A stretch of DNA of 33,482 nt from Lentisphaeria bacterium (lineage in GTDB: Bacteria > Verrucomicrobiota > Lentisphaeria > Victivallales > Victivallaceae). The position numbers and the translations under genes are program-made. Where the stretch lies: contig JAFVZG010000102.1 of the NCBI GenBank assembly GCA_017508285.1, forward strand, positions 1-33,482, in the 5' to 3' direction. The notes beneath the pieces were generated by a model. It was not told where the DNA came from. It worked only from the letters and a program-made list of their open reading frames with translations, and searched no databases. Below, one piece after another: positions 16,673 through 26,800 of the stretch (positions within the stretch are counted from its first letter, which is position 1; every line of letters begins with the position of its first letter).

Positions 16673-17987
16673 TGAAAATAACAAAACTCCGGATGAAGTC
16701 GTGGAGTTCCTCCCGGATGCGCTGGAAATAAAAAATCAAAAATTGCCGCTGGCAATCAAAATCGGAGTGTGGTTCCCGTTTTTTGCCCTGATCGGAGCAA
16801 TAATCTGGGCATCGATCGCCAAAACCGATGTGGTCATTCAGGGCGGAGGAAAACTCGTTTCCGAATCCCCGACCATCGTAATGAAGCCGCTGGAAAGATC
16901 GGTCATCGAAAAAGTACATATCAAAATCGGCGATGTGGTCAGCAAAGATCAGATATTGATCACCTTTGACCCCACCATCAATATGGCGGAAGCCGACCGG
17001 CTCAAAAATGAGATCCGCGCACTGGAAGCTCAGCTTTCACGGCTGCAGGCGGAATTCAGCGGCAGTGATTACACCGGCGGAGCCGATCAGTTTGCCAAAT
17101 GGCAGCTGTCGATTTTCAAACAGCGCAATGAGTACTTCAAACAGCGTATAACCTACTTCGACGAGGCCCTCAAACAGCTCGATGCGATGGAAAAGAGTAA
17201 AAACGACACTCTGACCAAGCAGAGAGAAAGATTGAAGACCGTCAAAGAATTGGAAACTATCTTCAGCGACCTCTACAAGAAAAAAGCCGGTACTCTGGTG
17301 GATCTGCACCAGATGTCCATCACCCGTATGGAAATGGAGGCTTCTGTCGATCAGTTGGCAAATGACCTGCTTGACCTCAAACACCGCCGCGGAGTCCAGA
17401 TCGCTGAAAAGAACTCCTTTATTCAGGAGTGGCGCAACCAGATATCGGAAAATCTGGTTTCTGTCGACCGCAATCTGACTTCGACCCGCAAAGAGTATGA
17501 CAAGATCGAATCGTTGATCGAATATGTCTGTCTGCGTGCGCCCTGCGATGCCATGGTTCACGAGATCGCCGCATTTTCACCCGGTTCCGCCGTCCGGGAA
17601 GCGGAGGCTTTGATCACACTTATCCCGCTGGATGGACACATTGAGTTGGAAGCAGAGATCCGCCCCGAAGATATCGGTAAAGTCAAAGTCGGTGCCGAAG
17701 CACGGATCAAACTTACAGCTTATCCATTCCAGAAATACGGCACTCTCAACGGTGTGGTGAAAAACATTTCGGAAGATACTCTGGAAAACAATGTCGCCGG
17801 TCATGCGATCAAGTATTACCGCGCCAGACTTACCGTCAGCGGCAAACTCAAGGGCGTTAAAGAAAATTTCCGTCTGATCCCCGGTATGGAAACCCAGTGC
17901 GAAATCAAACATAACCGCAGAAGAGTGATCGAATATGTCCTCTATCCGCTGATAAAAGCTCTGGATGAAACCGCCCGCGAACCCTGA
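16665..17987 (+). CDS. HlyD-family membrane fusion protein (type I secretion adaptor)
   Basis: About 440 residues. A short cytoplasmic N-terminus is followed by one membrane helix (IGVWFPFFALIGAIIWASIA, about residues 30-50). The first half-lipoyl block is VIEKVHIKIGDVVSKDQILI. A long coiled-coil hairpin spans about residues 105-280. The second lipoyl half is LRAPCDAMVHEIAAFSPGS, and a beta-barrel domain carries the HlyD signature-like VGAEARIKLTAYPFQKYGT. It bridges the ABC exporter and an outer-membrane pore across the periplasm. An in-frame GTG (16656) and ATG (16659) exist upstream, but AGGTGA lies 5 nt before the ATG at 16665. The start overlaps the exporter end, giving coupled translation. 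Confidence 0.9.
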   Translation: MNNENNKTPDEVVEFLPDALEIKNQKLPLAIKIGVWFPFFALIGAIIWASIAKTDVVIQGGGKLVSESPTIVMKPLERSVIEKVHIKIGDVVSKDQILITFDPTINMAEADRLKNEIRALEAQLSRLQAEFSGSDYTGGADQFAKWQLSIFKQRNEYFKQRITYFDEALKQLDAMEKSKNDTLTKQRERLKTVKELETIFSDLYKKKAGTLVDLHQMSITRMEMEASVDQLANDLLDLKHRRGVQIAEKNSFIQEWRNQISENLVSVDRNLTSTRKEYDKIESLIEYVCLRAPCDAMVHEIAAFSPGSAVREAEALITLIPLDGHIELEAEIRPEDIGKVKVGAEARIKLTAYPFQKYGTLNGVVKNISEDTLENNVAGHAIKYYRARLTVSGKLKGVKENFRLIPGMETQCEIKHNRRRVIEYVLYPLIKALDETAREP

Positions 17988-17998
17988 TGAAACTCTCC

Positions 17999-18037
17999 GG
18001 GGGGCTGAGCAACAAAGCTGCAGCCCCCCATTTTTTT
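17999..18037 (+). terminator. Strong terminator after the exporter operon
   Basis: A perfect 9-bp stem GGGGGGCTG/CAGCCCCCC (17999-18007 and 18021-18029), then A and seven T. It begins 11 bp past the adaptor stop codon. Confidence 0.92.
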
Positions 18038-18038
18038 G

Positions 18039-18075
18039 CACGCCGCTTTTCTGCATACGGGCGTGGCTTTTTTTT
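18039..18075 (+). terminator. Second, tandem terminator-like hairpin
   Basis: CACGCC (18039-18044) pairs with GGCGTG (18060-18065), then GC and eight T. It follows the first terminator immediately and probably backs it up. Confidence 0.6.
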
Positions 18076-18350
18076 GCAGGGCGGCTCACGCCTCTTTCTG
18101 CTCCCACCCGCGGTGCCACCGGCACTTTTGTACTTTTGGTTTGCGCGCGTTTTATAGCGTTTGGCTGGCTCGGCGAACTCAGACCGGCGTGATCGGCGGC
18201 AACAACCGGTAATGGACTTCATGGATATGCGAGATCAGCCGCTTGCAAACATACCGCATGCAGACTGCTCCCGCAAAATTCCCACACTCCCCCTGTCGGT
18301 ACAGCAAACGGGCGGTGTGAGCCACCCTGCAAAAAAAGCGTAAATTGCAC
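18076..18350. other. Unassigned GC-rich intergenic stretch
   Basis: 275 bp between two convergent operons and their terminators. Short ORFs cross it on both strands, including a basic, Arg/Lys-rich one on the minus strand, but none has a good SD, a recognisable domain or a consistent start. I see no tRNA, transposase or long repeat. It may be decayed sequence. Confidence 0.4.
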
Positions 18351-18388
18351 AAAAAAACGGAGCTGCCCGCTTTTTTGCGTTCAGCCCC
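18351..18388 (-). terminator. Terminator of the symporter gene
   Basis: On the minus strand GGGGCTG pairs with CAGCTCC (one G-U), with an inner CGC/GCG, followed by seven T. It lies 18 bp past the putP stop. Confidence 0.8.
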
Positions 18389-18405
18389 ATTAAAGTCAAT
18401 GAGTT

Positions 18406-19947
18406 TTATTTTGCTTCTGCTTCGACCTTTTCAGCCGGAACTTCAACTTTTTTCCGCGCATCTTTCAACTCCTGACGCGCTTCATCGAATTCTTTGATGA
18501 TCACTTCGTTTTTCTGTTTGATGCAGAAATCCAGCACGATGATAACGATGATATTGGCGACAAAGCCCGGCAGGATCTCATACATATATTTGTTAAGACC
18601 GAGCAGATACCAAGTGATCATCACCACCGTACCGACGATCATACCGGCAAGTGCCGACTGCCAGGTGGTGCGTTTGGAATAAAGAGCCATAATGACCACC
18701 GGTCCGAATGCTGCACCGAAACCGCCCCAGGCGAATTTCACAATATTGAAGATCGTATCATTGGGGAAAAGAGCGATCAAAGTGGCGATAATGGAAATCA
18801 TCACCACAAAACTACGGCTTATCCAAACAGATTCGGTGACCGTTGCATTGCGGCGGATGACCCGGCGGTAAAAGTCTTCGGTCAGAGCCGAAGTGGTGAC
18901 CAGCAGCTGGGAATCGATAGTCGACATGATCGCTGCCATGATCGCTGCCAGCAATATCCCGCCGATCCAGGGATTGAAGAGGTCACGGATAAGGTACATA
19001 AAAATATTTTCCGCTTCATTTGCCGGCAGACCTTTATAGATCGGCATTGCCGTCAAACCGATCGCCACGGCACCGGCGAGCGAAATCAATACCCAGGTCA
19101 TTGCAATAGAGGTGGTTCTGGGCAGCAGTTTGACATCTTTGATACTCATGAAACGGCTGAGGATATGAGGTTGTCCGAAGTAGCCCAGACCCCAAACCGC
19201 ACAGGAGATGATCGCCATCCAGGTAAGCGTACTGCCTTCACCCGGAAAAAGGTGCAGACCTTTAGCCGAACAGGAAGCTATCACATTATCCACACCGCCG
19301 GCACCATCCATAGCGATCACCGGGACGATGATGATCGTAATAAACATCAAAGTTCCCTGCACCAGATCAGTCCAGCAAACGGCGAGATAACCGCCAAGAA
19401 GCGTATAAAGCAGCACCACCGCCGCCCCGATCAATACAGCGATCTGGTAGTTGATACCGAGCATGGTATTGAAAAGTTTACCGGCGGCAACCATACCGGA
19501 AGCGGCGTAGATGGTGAAGAAAAGCAGAATGATCAATGATGAGATCGCCCGCAGCAAACCGCTGGGATCTTTGAATCTCTCTGCAAAGAAGCTGGAAAGC
19601 GTAAGAGAATTATGTTTTGCCGTAAATATTCTCAAGCGCGGAGCGACAAACACCCAGTTGAGAAATGTTCCGATCGCCAGACCGATGGCGACCCAGGCAT
19701 CAGCCATACCGCCGAGATAGATCGCGCCGGGCAGCCCCATAAGCAGCCAGCCGCTCATATCGCTTGCCTGCGCAGAAAGAGCAGTCACCCAACTGCCCAT
19801 ACCTCTGCCGCCGAGCAGATAATCATCCAGAGTTTTGCTCTGCTTGCAGAAAAGTGCGCCGATGATCACCATCAGCACCAAATATCCAAAAAACGCCGTC
19901 AATGTCCCGATCTGAGCGCCGGGAAAAATATTTGTCAACCACTCCAT
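18406..19947 (-). CDS. putP: Sodium/solute symporter, PutP (proline) type
   Basis: 513 residues with about 13 hydrophobic segments, the size of E. coli PutP (502). The sodium-site motif ALSAQASDMSGWLLMGLPGA in the second helix is close to that of PutP, including Asp and Ser residues known to matter for Na+ coupling. GGYLAVCWTDLVQG, GYFGQPHILSRFMSIK and AAIMAAIMSTIDSQLL are also PutP blocks. The C-terminus is a charged, Lys/Glu-rich tail. GGGGGG lies about 6 nt before the ATG. The gene starts 36 bp after the HNH gene; no clear own promoter is seen there, so it may be read from the response-regulator promoter. Proline is the likely solute from similarity; related transporters carry other solutes. 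Confidence 0.9.
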   Translation of the reverse strand: MEWLTNIFPGAQIGTLTAFFGYLVLMVIIGALFCKQSKTLDDYLLGGRGMGSWVTALSAQASDMSGWLLMGLPGAIYLGGMADAWVAIGLAIGTFLNWVFVAPRLRIFTAKHNSLTLSSFFAERFKDPSGLLRAISSLIILLFFTIYAASGMVAAGKLFNTMLGINYQIAVLIGAAVVLLYTLLGGYLAVCWTDLVQGTLMFITIIIVPVIAMDGAGGVDNVIASCSAKGLHLFPGEGSTLTWMAIISCAVWGLGYFGQPHILSRFMSIKDVKLLPRTTSIAMTWVLISLAGAVAIGLTAMPIYKGLPANEAENIFMYLIRDLFNPWIGGILLAAIMAAIMSTIDSQLLVTTSALTEDFYRRVIRRNATVTESVWISRSFVVMISIIATLIALFPNDTIFNIVKFAWGGFGAAFGPVVIMALYSKRTTWQSALAGMIVGTVVMITWYLLGLNKYMYEILPGFVANIIVIIVLDFCIKQKNEVIIKEFDEARQELKDARKKVEVPAEKVEAEAK

Positions 19948-19983
19948 GGAAGACCCCCCTTTTTTTGTTTTTATTTCAAATTT

Positions 19984-20301
19984 TTATATTTCGTCACACC
20001 CGTCATTATCCGGGATATCCAATTCCCGCAGCAGCATCTCCACCGGAGTAAGGTATTTCTTTTCCTGATTGCAGCTGCGGCAGCAGACCACCATATTGCC
20101 TTTGGTACTGCGCCCTCCCCGTGAAAGCGGAACGATATGATCCAGAGTCAACTCATCCGCCGGGAATTTTTCTTTGCAGTAAAAACAGATGCCTTTGCGG
20201 AAAAGTTCCTGAAAGTGGGCAGTTTTACGCAACTGTTTTGCCTTATTTCTTTCCCGCTTCACATGGGCATCGTCTTTATTGATCTCGATCCACTCATCCA
20301 T
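19984..20301 (-). CDS. Small HNH endonuclease-like protein
   Basis: 105 residues. A basic N-terminus (KRERNKAKQLRK) leads to a zinc-supported HNH fold: CFYC, then LTLDHIVPLSRGG (the DH of HNH), then GNMVVCCRSCNQEKK with the Asn and second C-x2-C pair. All key residues are present, so nuclease activity is plausible. It begins 3 nt after the response-regulator stop, with AGGA about 10 nt before the ATG, and is therefore cotranscribed with it. Proteins of this size are widespread in bacteria and their target is generally unknown. No methylase or toxin-antitoxin partner is adjacent. Confidence 0.85.
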   Translation of the reverse strand: MDEWIEINKDDAHVKRERNKAKQLRKTAHFQELFRKGICFYCKEKFPADELTLDHIVPLSRGGRSTKGNMVVCCRSCNQEKKYLTPVEMLLRELDIPDNDGCDEI

Positions 20302-20304
20302 CGG

Positions 20305-20703
20305 TCACTTTTCCTGATCCAGAACCCGCCGGATCTCAGCCAGCACCACCGGCAAACGGTGAGGCTTCGGCAAGAATCCGCAAGCACCCTGCTCCAACAG
20401 ATCGGCGACCTCCTCTTCGGAAACAAATCCGCTGGAAAGAAGCACTTTGACCTCCGGATCGATCGCCTTGAGCCGCAGGAAGGTCTGGTGACCGCCTGAC
20501 TTTGGCATGATCATATCCAGCACGACCAGATCGATCTCATGGGGATTGGCTTCATATATTTCCACCGCATCCAAACCGTTTTCAGCGAGCAGAACCGAGT
20601 ATCCCAACTCACTTAAGGCATCGATCAGGAAGTCCCAGATGGTCTCATGGTCATCCACGATCAAAATCGTTTCATTGCCGCGGGGCAAAACATTATCAGT
20701 CAT
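20305..20703 (-). CDS. Stand-alone response-regulator receiver protein
   Basis: 132 residues forming just a CheY-like receiver. The acidic pair is in LIVDDHE (D17, D18). The phosphoacceptor is D63 in LVVLDMIMP, Ser is in LLSSGF and the conserved Lys is K113 in LPKPH. There is no output domain, and no kinase gene lies nearby. The sequence resembles receiver modules found at the C-terminus of hybrid kinases. An in-frame upstream ATG (20769) lies before the predicted transcription start, so the ATG at 20703 is chosen; GGAGG sits 12 nt before it, a long spacing. It shares an operon with the HNH gene. Confidence 0.88.
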   Translation of the reverse strand: MTDNVLPRGNETILIVDDHETIWDFLIDALSELGYSVLLAENGLDAVEIYEANPHEIDLVVLDMIMPKSGGHQTFLRLKAIDPEVKVLLSSGFVSEEEVADLLEQGACGFLPKPHRLPVVLAEIRRVLDQEK

Positions 20704-20748
20704 AAAAAAAACAATCCTCCAGATTTCAAAAATGTCTGTTCGCCGCAT

Positions 20749-20777
20749 ATTATACGCAACAAACCGCATAAACGCAA
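20749..20777 (-). promoter_or_regulatory. Promoter of the response regulator-HNH operon
   Basis: On the minus strand: TTGCGT (20777-20772), 17-bp spacer, TATAAT (20754-20749). It gives a leader of about 40 nt before the ATG at 20703. Confidence 0.7.
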
Positions 20778-20838
20778 ATCATTATTGAAAAAAAAACGGT
20801 TTTTTTACGGTTTTCTCTGTTTTGCACCCCTTTTCTGA

Positions 20839-23800
20839 TCAAAATATCCGGATCACCTCCTTCAAACGCAGTGCGCAAATATGGCATTCCACCGACTCCG
20901 GAGGCAACTGCAGCAATCCGGCAAGCGACTTGCGGTAACTTGCCATCTGCGGGCGGTAAGACTCCACCTGTGAAGCATCTTTGAAGCGGTCACTCTTATA
21001 ATCATATATGACCGCCCGGCAGACTTTGCCATTTTCTTTGAATATGACCACCCGGTCAAAGGCTCCGGAAACATTGACATTCCCGTCACGGAAAAGTGCA
21101 AACCGCTTTTCCCGCCACAATTCACACTCATTTTCCGGCATGCGCAAAGCCTCCCGAACCGGAGAGCCCGGCTGCAGAGCATCGCAAAAAATTTCTGCAG
21201 CTTCGCCACCGGCTCCATTTTCCCGGCAAAAAGTTCCGGCATCAAAGGAGTCATCTATAAAACCGGTTTTTTCCAGAAGTTCATGCAGAGCATCCCCCAG
21301 AATATTGCCTCCCGGCTCAAAACGGCGAACCGGATTGACCGGAATTTTACCATGCCCTTCTGCTGAAACATGGTGAACCGCCTCCCGGGTCAGCCGCACC
21401 GCCGGATAAGTGAAAAACTCCCCGGCAGTTTCATCCGGTGCGGCGAACTCTCCGGCATACCACAGGCGGTCTCCGGCAGAAAAACTCACTGCCGCCGGAT
21501 AAAGGGTCTGATTGGGGATATTCACCAGCTCCTCCAACTCCCGGTCAGCCGGATTCACCCCATACAGCGGCAAACGCTTCTGGATAAGTTTATCCATCGC
21601 CAGAGATGTGGAACTTTTACTGCAGGAAAGCAGGATATAAAGAGCCCGTTTGGCACGGGTCATCGCCACATAAAGATTGCAGCATTTGGCAAACGCCTCA
21701 TTAACGGCAGATTTTTCCCGGTTTTCCCGATAAGGATCGATCGACTGCGAGATGATATCCGGCGGCATATAAGCGACCCATTGCGCGCGCTTCATGCCAT
21801 CGCCGTAACTGCTGTCGCTGTAATCAAAAATTTCACTTTCCGGGGTCAATTGGATATGATTGCCCCGCCGGTTGCCGGTATCGGGCAGGAAGACGATGTC
21901 AAATTCCAATCCTTTGGATTTGTGACAGGTCATCACCTGTATGGTATTTTCCAGAGCCCGCCCGGTTTCACCGGTAAATTCGATCTGCCGCAGGAACTCG
22001 CCGGGAGTGCCGTCAAATCTTTCGGCGGCATTGCGCATGATTTCCAGATGTCTGCGGTCAAAAGCGGTTCCCTCTCTGCCGAAAACCTCAGCAAATCTGG
22101 CGGCAAATCCACCCAGCCCGTGATAGAACAACTCCTGCCGCAGTGCTTCATCCAGCGGCAATTCCGGCGGAAAACCGAGTTTTTCTTTCAGCATCTCCAT
22201 ACCGCCCGACCGGATATCACTCTCATTCGGCGCATAATAGAATAGATCATCAAGGATCCTGCCCGCCTGAATATCCCCGGGGTGTTCAGCAAGGATGAGC
22301 AGCTGACGGAATACCTGAAACGCCACACTTTCCACCGGAGAAATATTGCCGTCAACTGAAACCGGCAATGCCGTATTTTTACGCAGCTGCTCGGCAAGCG
22401 CACGGGCGGTACGGTTGGTCTGCACCAGAACTCCGACCGTCAAACCACGGCGGAAAGGCTGGATATCATGAAGGATATTGGCGATCATCGCGGCTTTGGC
22501 GGGAATATTCTGGGAACTTCTTTCCAGAGGTTTCACCTCAAGCACTGCTGCATGCCCGGATAAATCCGGTTTGGCACTGATATGCGGCAGATAGTGCATC
22601 ATCTGCAAAGCCTCATTGAAGTACGGCATATCCTCCGACGCATCAGCAAAGAGTGCATTGACCGTATTCAGGATCACCTGAGATGACCGGTAGGAACGGG
22701 TAAGCGTATCTGCCGGATCATAACCAAGTTTATCCTGCAGACAGCGCAATTGACCGGAAATATAGTTGAATAATTCCGGATTTCCTCCCCGCCACTGGTA
22801 GATCGACTGTTTGATATCCCCCACACAGAAAAAGGAGCGGAATTCTTCGCTTCCGGCGGTGCTGAACAACTCTTTGAGCAGAGGGTCGAAAGCCATGAAT
22901 TGCGCATCACTGGTATCCTGAAACTCATCAAACATATAGTGGGATAATTTGGCATCAAGGCGAAATTCCAGCGAATGATCTTCCGGGCCGAGCATCATCT
23001 CACGGGTTTCCGGATCCATCGAAAGCAGCAGTGCCGGCAGATCAGTGAAGGTCAGGTTCCCGGCATTGCGCACATTGCGGGCATAGATCCGGTCAAATTT
23101 GGCGATCAGGGAAAAAATCGCCCGCCCTTTGCGGAGCATCTGCAAAAATGAGAGTGCCCTTATATGCCGGTAACTGCGGATCAATGCTCCGGATAAACGG
23201 GTATCAAAGGTGATTTTGCTGACATATTGCAGCTGGATATCACCGCTGGCATCGAACCAATTACCCGGATTGTTGTCAAAAAGTGCCTGAAACAAATTAT
23301 TGGTATCTTCGCCGATCCTGCCGAAAAGGAAACCGGATTCGCTCTTTTTCAACCCGGCTGCCAACTCCCGCAAACGCCGGGTAAGTGCCGGGATGCTCCG
23401 CGAAGCCCCCCTGGGCAATTCCGGAATACCGCTGTCAAAATCATCTGCTGCATTGAGCAGTATCTCCACCGTACCGGCACACAACTCCGGCGGCATCACA
23501 TCACCGGCAGAGGGATACCACGGCAGATTTTCGATCTGAGGCAGTGAACCGTCACTTTCCCGGTAAAGATCCAACAGGAAACAGGAGTAAACACTTGACA
23601 GGATCATCTGCAATGATGAATAAAAACTCTGCTGCTCAGAGGCGTTGGCATCTTTCAGCAGCTCCCGCAGAACATTCAACTCCTCTTCATCGGCGGAGAA
23701 TATCCATTTGCGTAACGTTTTGCGCAGCAGCCGGTCATCGTTCTCGCCGATCATTTTCACGCCGCCCCAGATCCCCAATTCCGGAGCAAAACTCTGCAGC

Positions 23801-26800
23801 AGACGCATGAAAAAACTGTCAATGGTACTTATTTGCAATTCTTTGGAAGATGCCAGAAGCTCCCGCAACAGAATAAGTGCCTTATCCGGAGTTATCCGCA
23901 AACAGCGGTTGGAAGAGATATCGGGGAATTCGATCATCTCCCGCATCCGCCGGACTATCCGGTCAAAAATCTCTCCCGCCGCCTTGCGGGTAAAGGTGAT
24001 CGCCAGAATATTTTCCGGCTTGACTCCGAAACTGAGCAGCTGGATGAACCGCGATGCCAGAGAATAGGTTTTACCGGTTCCGGCGGAAGCGGTAATGATA
24101 TTGAATGACTTGAAGCCGTTGAAAGCCTTGCAGTTTGAACAATCTCCGTGAAAGCAGCCGCATTTGCCGCTTACCGCCGCCGGACAGTCGCAGCAGCGGG
24201 TATTCCCGGCAGGAGAAATATCCGGCAATACCGGAAATTTCCTTTTTTCCCCGGCATCCGGAACCGTGATTTCCGGGATACTCCCGGCATTTTCCACCGT
24301 TTCGCTCTCTTCGCTCTGCCACTGTATCCCTCTTACCACCGCCGCCGCATCCGGACGGAAAAATTCCCCGGTGATCTTGTGAGGATCAACCCACATCCGG
24401 CGGTCGGAGAACTCTTTGATCTCGCAGATCAACCGGCTGACACACTCCCGGGCGGCAGGAAGCACCTCCGCCAAATCATCCGCATCCCACACCTGAATAG
24501 CAGTATCAGTAACACTGCGGGGCAGAACCATATAGGCACACTCAAGGCGGCAGGCAGCCGGATCGATACCGAATTTATTATAAAATGCCGGATCATTGCA
24601 GAGCAAGATGGCGTAAAGCGGCAGCTGCAGACGGGTAAAACGGATATCCCCGGCTTTTACCGTGCAGTGTTCTCTGACCACATTATCCACCTTGCCGGTC
24701 TTGATATCCACGATCCGCAGAGTATTGGTGGCGCGGTTGTATTCGATCAGGTCGATGCTTCCCCGGAATACGGCACCGGCAAACTCCACTTCCCGCACCT
24801 CGTCGCCGCCGAAACGGTACTCGTTTGCCAGCACTTCATAGCCCTCCTGCCGGACGGAAAAGAGTTTTTCAGCGGCATATTCCAGCCGCTGACGCATATT
24901 ATCGGCGGCAAGTTTCACCATCACCGGCAACTCCCCGTAAAATTCAGTCAGTGCCGATTCAAAACAATCAAGCAGTCTCTTGCGCAGTTTTTCCACTGAC
25001 GGGAACTGCTCTTTGCCGAGTAATTCAAATGCCCGGTGACAGAAAATACCGGAAATGCGGGCATCCGGCTCGCACACCTCATAATCCACTGTATCGCACT
25101 TCAACACCCGGTGCCAGTAAAAATCAAAGGGGGAATTCAGATATTCATCCAGATCCGTCACCCGTAAAAGCAGTCTGCCATCCGGAGTTTTACGGTATTC
25201 CGGAGACAAATGCAAGTGAAACTCCCTGCCGCAATCGGCCGGCGGCGGCAGTTTCAACGCCTCCGGCTCCCGGAAAAGTCTGGTACTGCGCGCCAGCAGA
25301 TCTTCTGCAGAAAGGTCATTGCCGCCGAAAAGCAGTGCCGAAGGGCGCAGAACTGACTTTTCCCGATCCTCGCGCAAAACTATCAAATGCACATCACCTT
25401 TCTGCCGGGAGGCACTCACTCCGGTCAGGTGGCAGAGAGAACGCACCAGTGTTTCCCGGTTGCTCCGGATGCCGATCTCCCGGCGCAAACTGTCGGTCAA
25501 AAACGGCGTGATGTCGATCTTATCCGGAAAATACTTTTCATTCATCCCGCAAAAAATCATCCGCTTCTGAGTAAGAAACGGCATCTCAAGGCGTCCTTCA
25601 AAGGTGATTGCATTTTCCGGAATATGATCGGCTAAAGACTCTTCGCCGCACCGGAGCAAAAAACTCTCCATCAACGATAATTTATCCACCCCGGCAGTCA
25701 CTGCCGCCGGAAGTGCAGTTAATTCAGTCAGTTTTCCGGTGAACCAGCGGCATTCGGTATCAAAAGAGACATTTTCCACTGTTTCGCCACCAATATCCCC
25801 GGCGTCAAGGTAAATTTCAGTAAAAAACTTTTTCAAAAACTCTGCCGGAGATAACTTTTCAAATTGCCCTTTCCAGTAATTCACCTTGTCAATGGCATAT
25901 TTCAACTGCGGGATCTCTGCCGTCAACCTGCCGGCGGCACTCACCGTATCTGGCATATACTGCTGTTGAAAATCATCCAGTTTTATCAGCAGACTGCGGA
26001 TGAATCCGCTTTCTTTGACCAGATAAAGAGTAAAATCCCTTTCCCGGATCAATTCGGAAGCATAGAAAAAGTCATCATCATTCTTAAGATAATCCAGAAG
26101 TTTACGGGCTGTTTTCCACAACCGCAAACGGGAAAAAACCACTCCGGCAGGATCGGCGATCACCGGATTTTTGCCGTCACTCCCGGTCAGACGGCTGAAT
26201 TCTCCGGCAAAATCAGGATAAAGTGACGGATCTGACAGAACAATCGCACACCGGTCAGGATCAAACTCCCCGTCAGAAGAAGCCAGCAAAATGGCACGGC
26301 GGGCGGCATCCACCGGATCGGCGGCAAGATGCAAAGTTTCCAATGGTGCCTGAAAGGATTTATTTTCCCATATTTCCGGTACCGGCACTCCCCATTGATC
26401 GTAATGATCCTCATTTTCCGGAGCATCGCCGATCCAGATCTCCACCATTTGCGGATATTCCCGGTCAAGGGCAGCAAGTTTCTCCTGCAAAGGCCGGGGA
26501 AGATCCGGAATACCGGCAAGGATCACCTTTTCCACTCCGGCAAAGGCAGCTGTACCGGCGGCGGCGATGCGGTCACACTCTACCGGATCATCATAACCGC
26601 AGGCGGCAAGTTCACGGCAATAAAGTTTTTCCAGTGCCGCCAGCTGCCCGCCCCGGCTGCCGAGTTTTTCAGCGACTTCGCCGATGGAAAATCCGCCGGC
26701 ACTCAACTCATGGCGCAAATCATGCATCACTCCGGCGGCAGAAAAACGGTCGCCGGGTATTTTGCCGTCAGGGAAAATCAGCGAATATCTTTCCGGATGC

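Noticed and set aside
17905-18222. A basic 105-codon minus-strand ORF after the exporter operon
   Set aside because: It runs through the end of the adaptor gene and both terminators, with no domain or SD.
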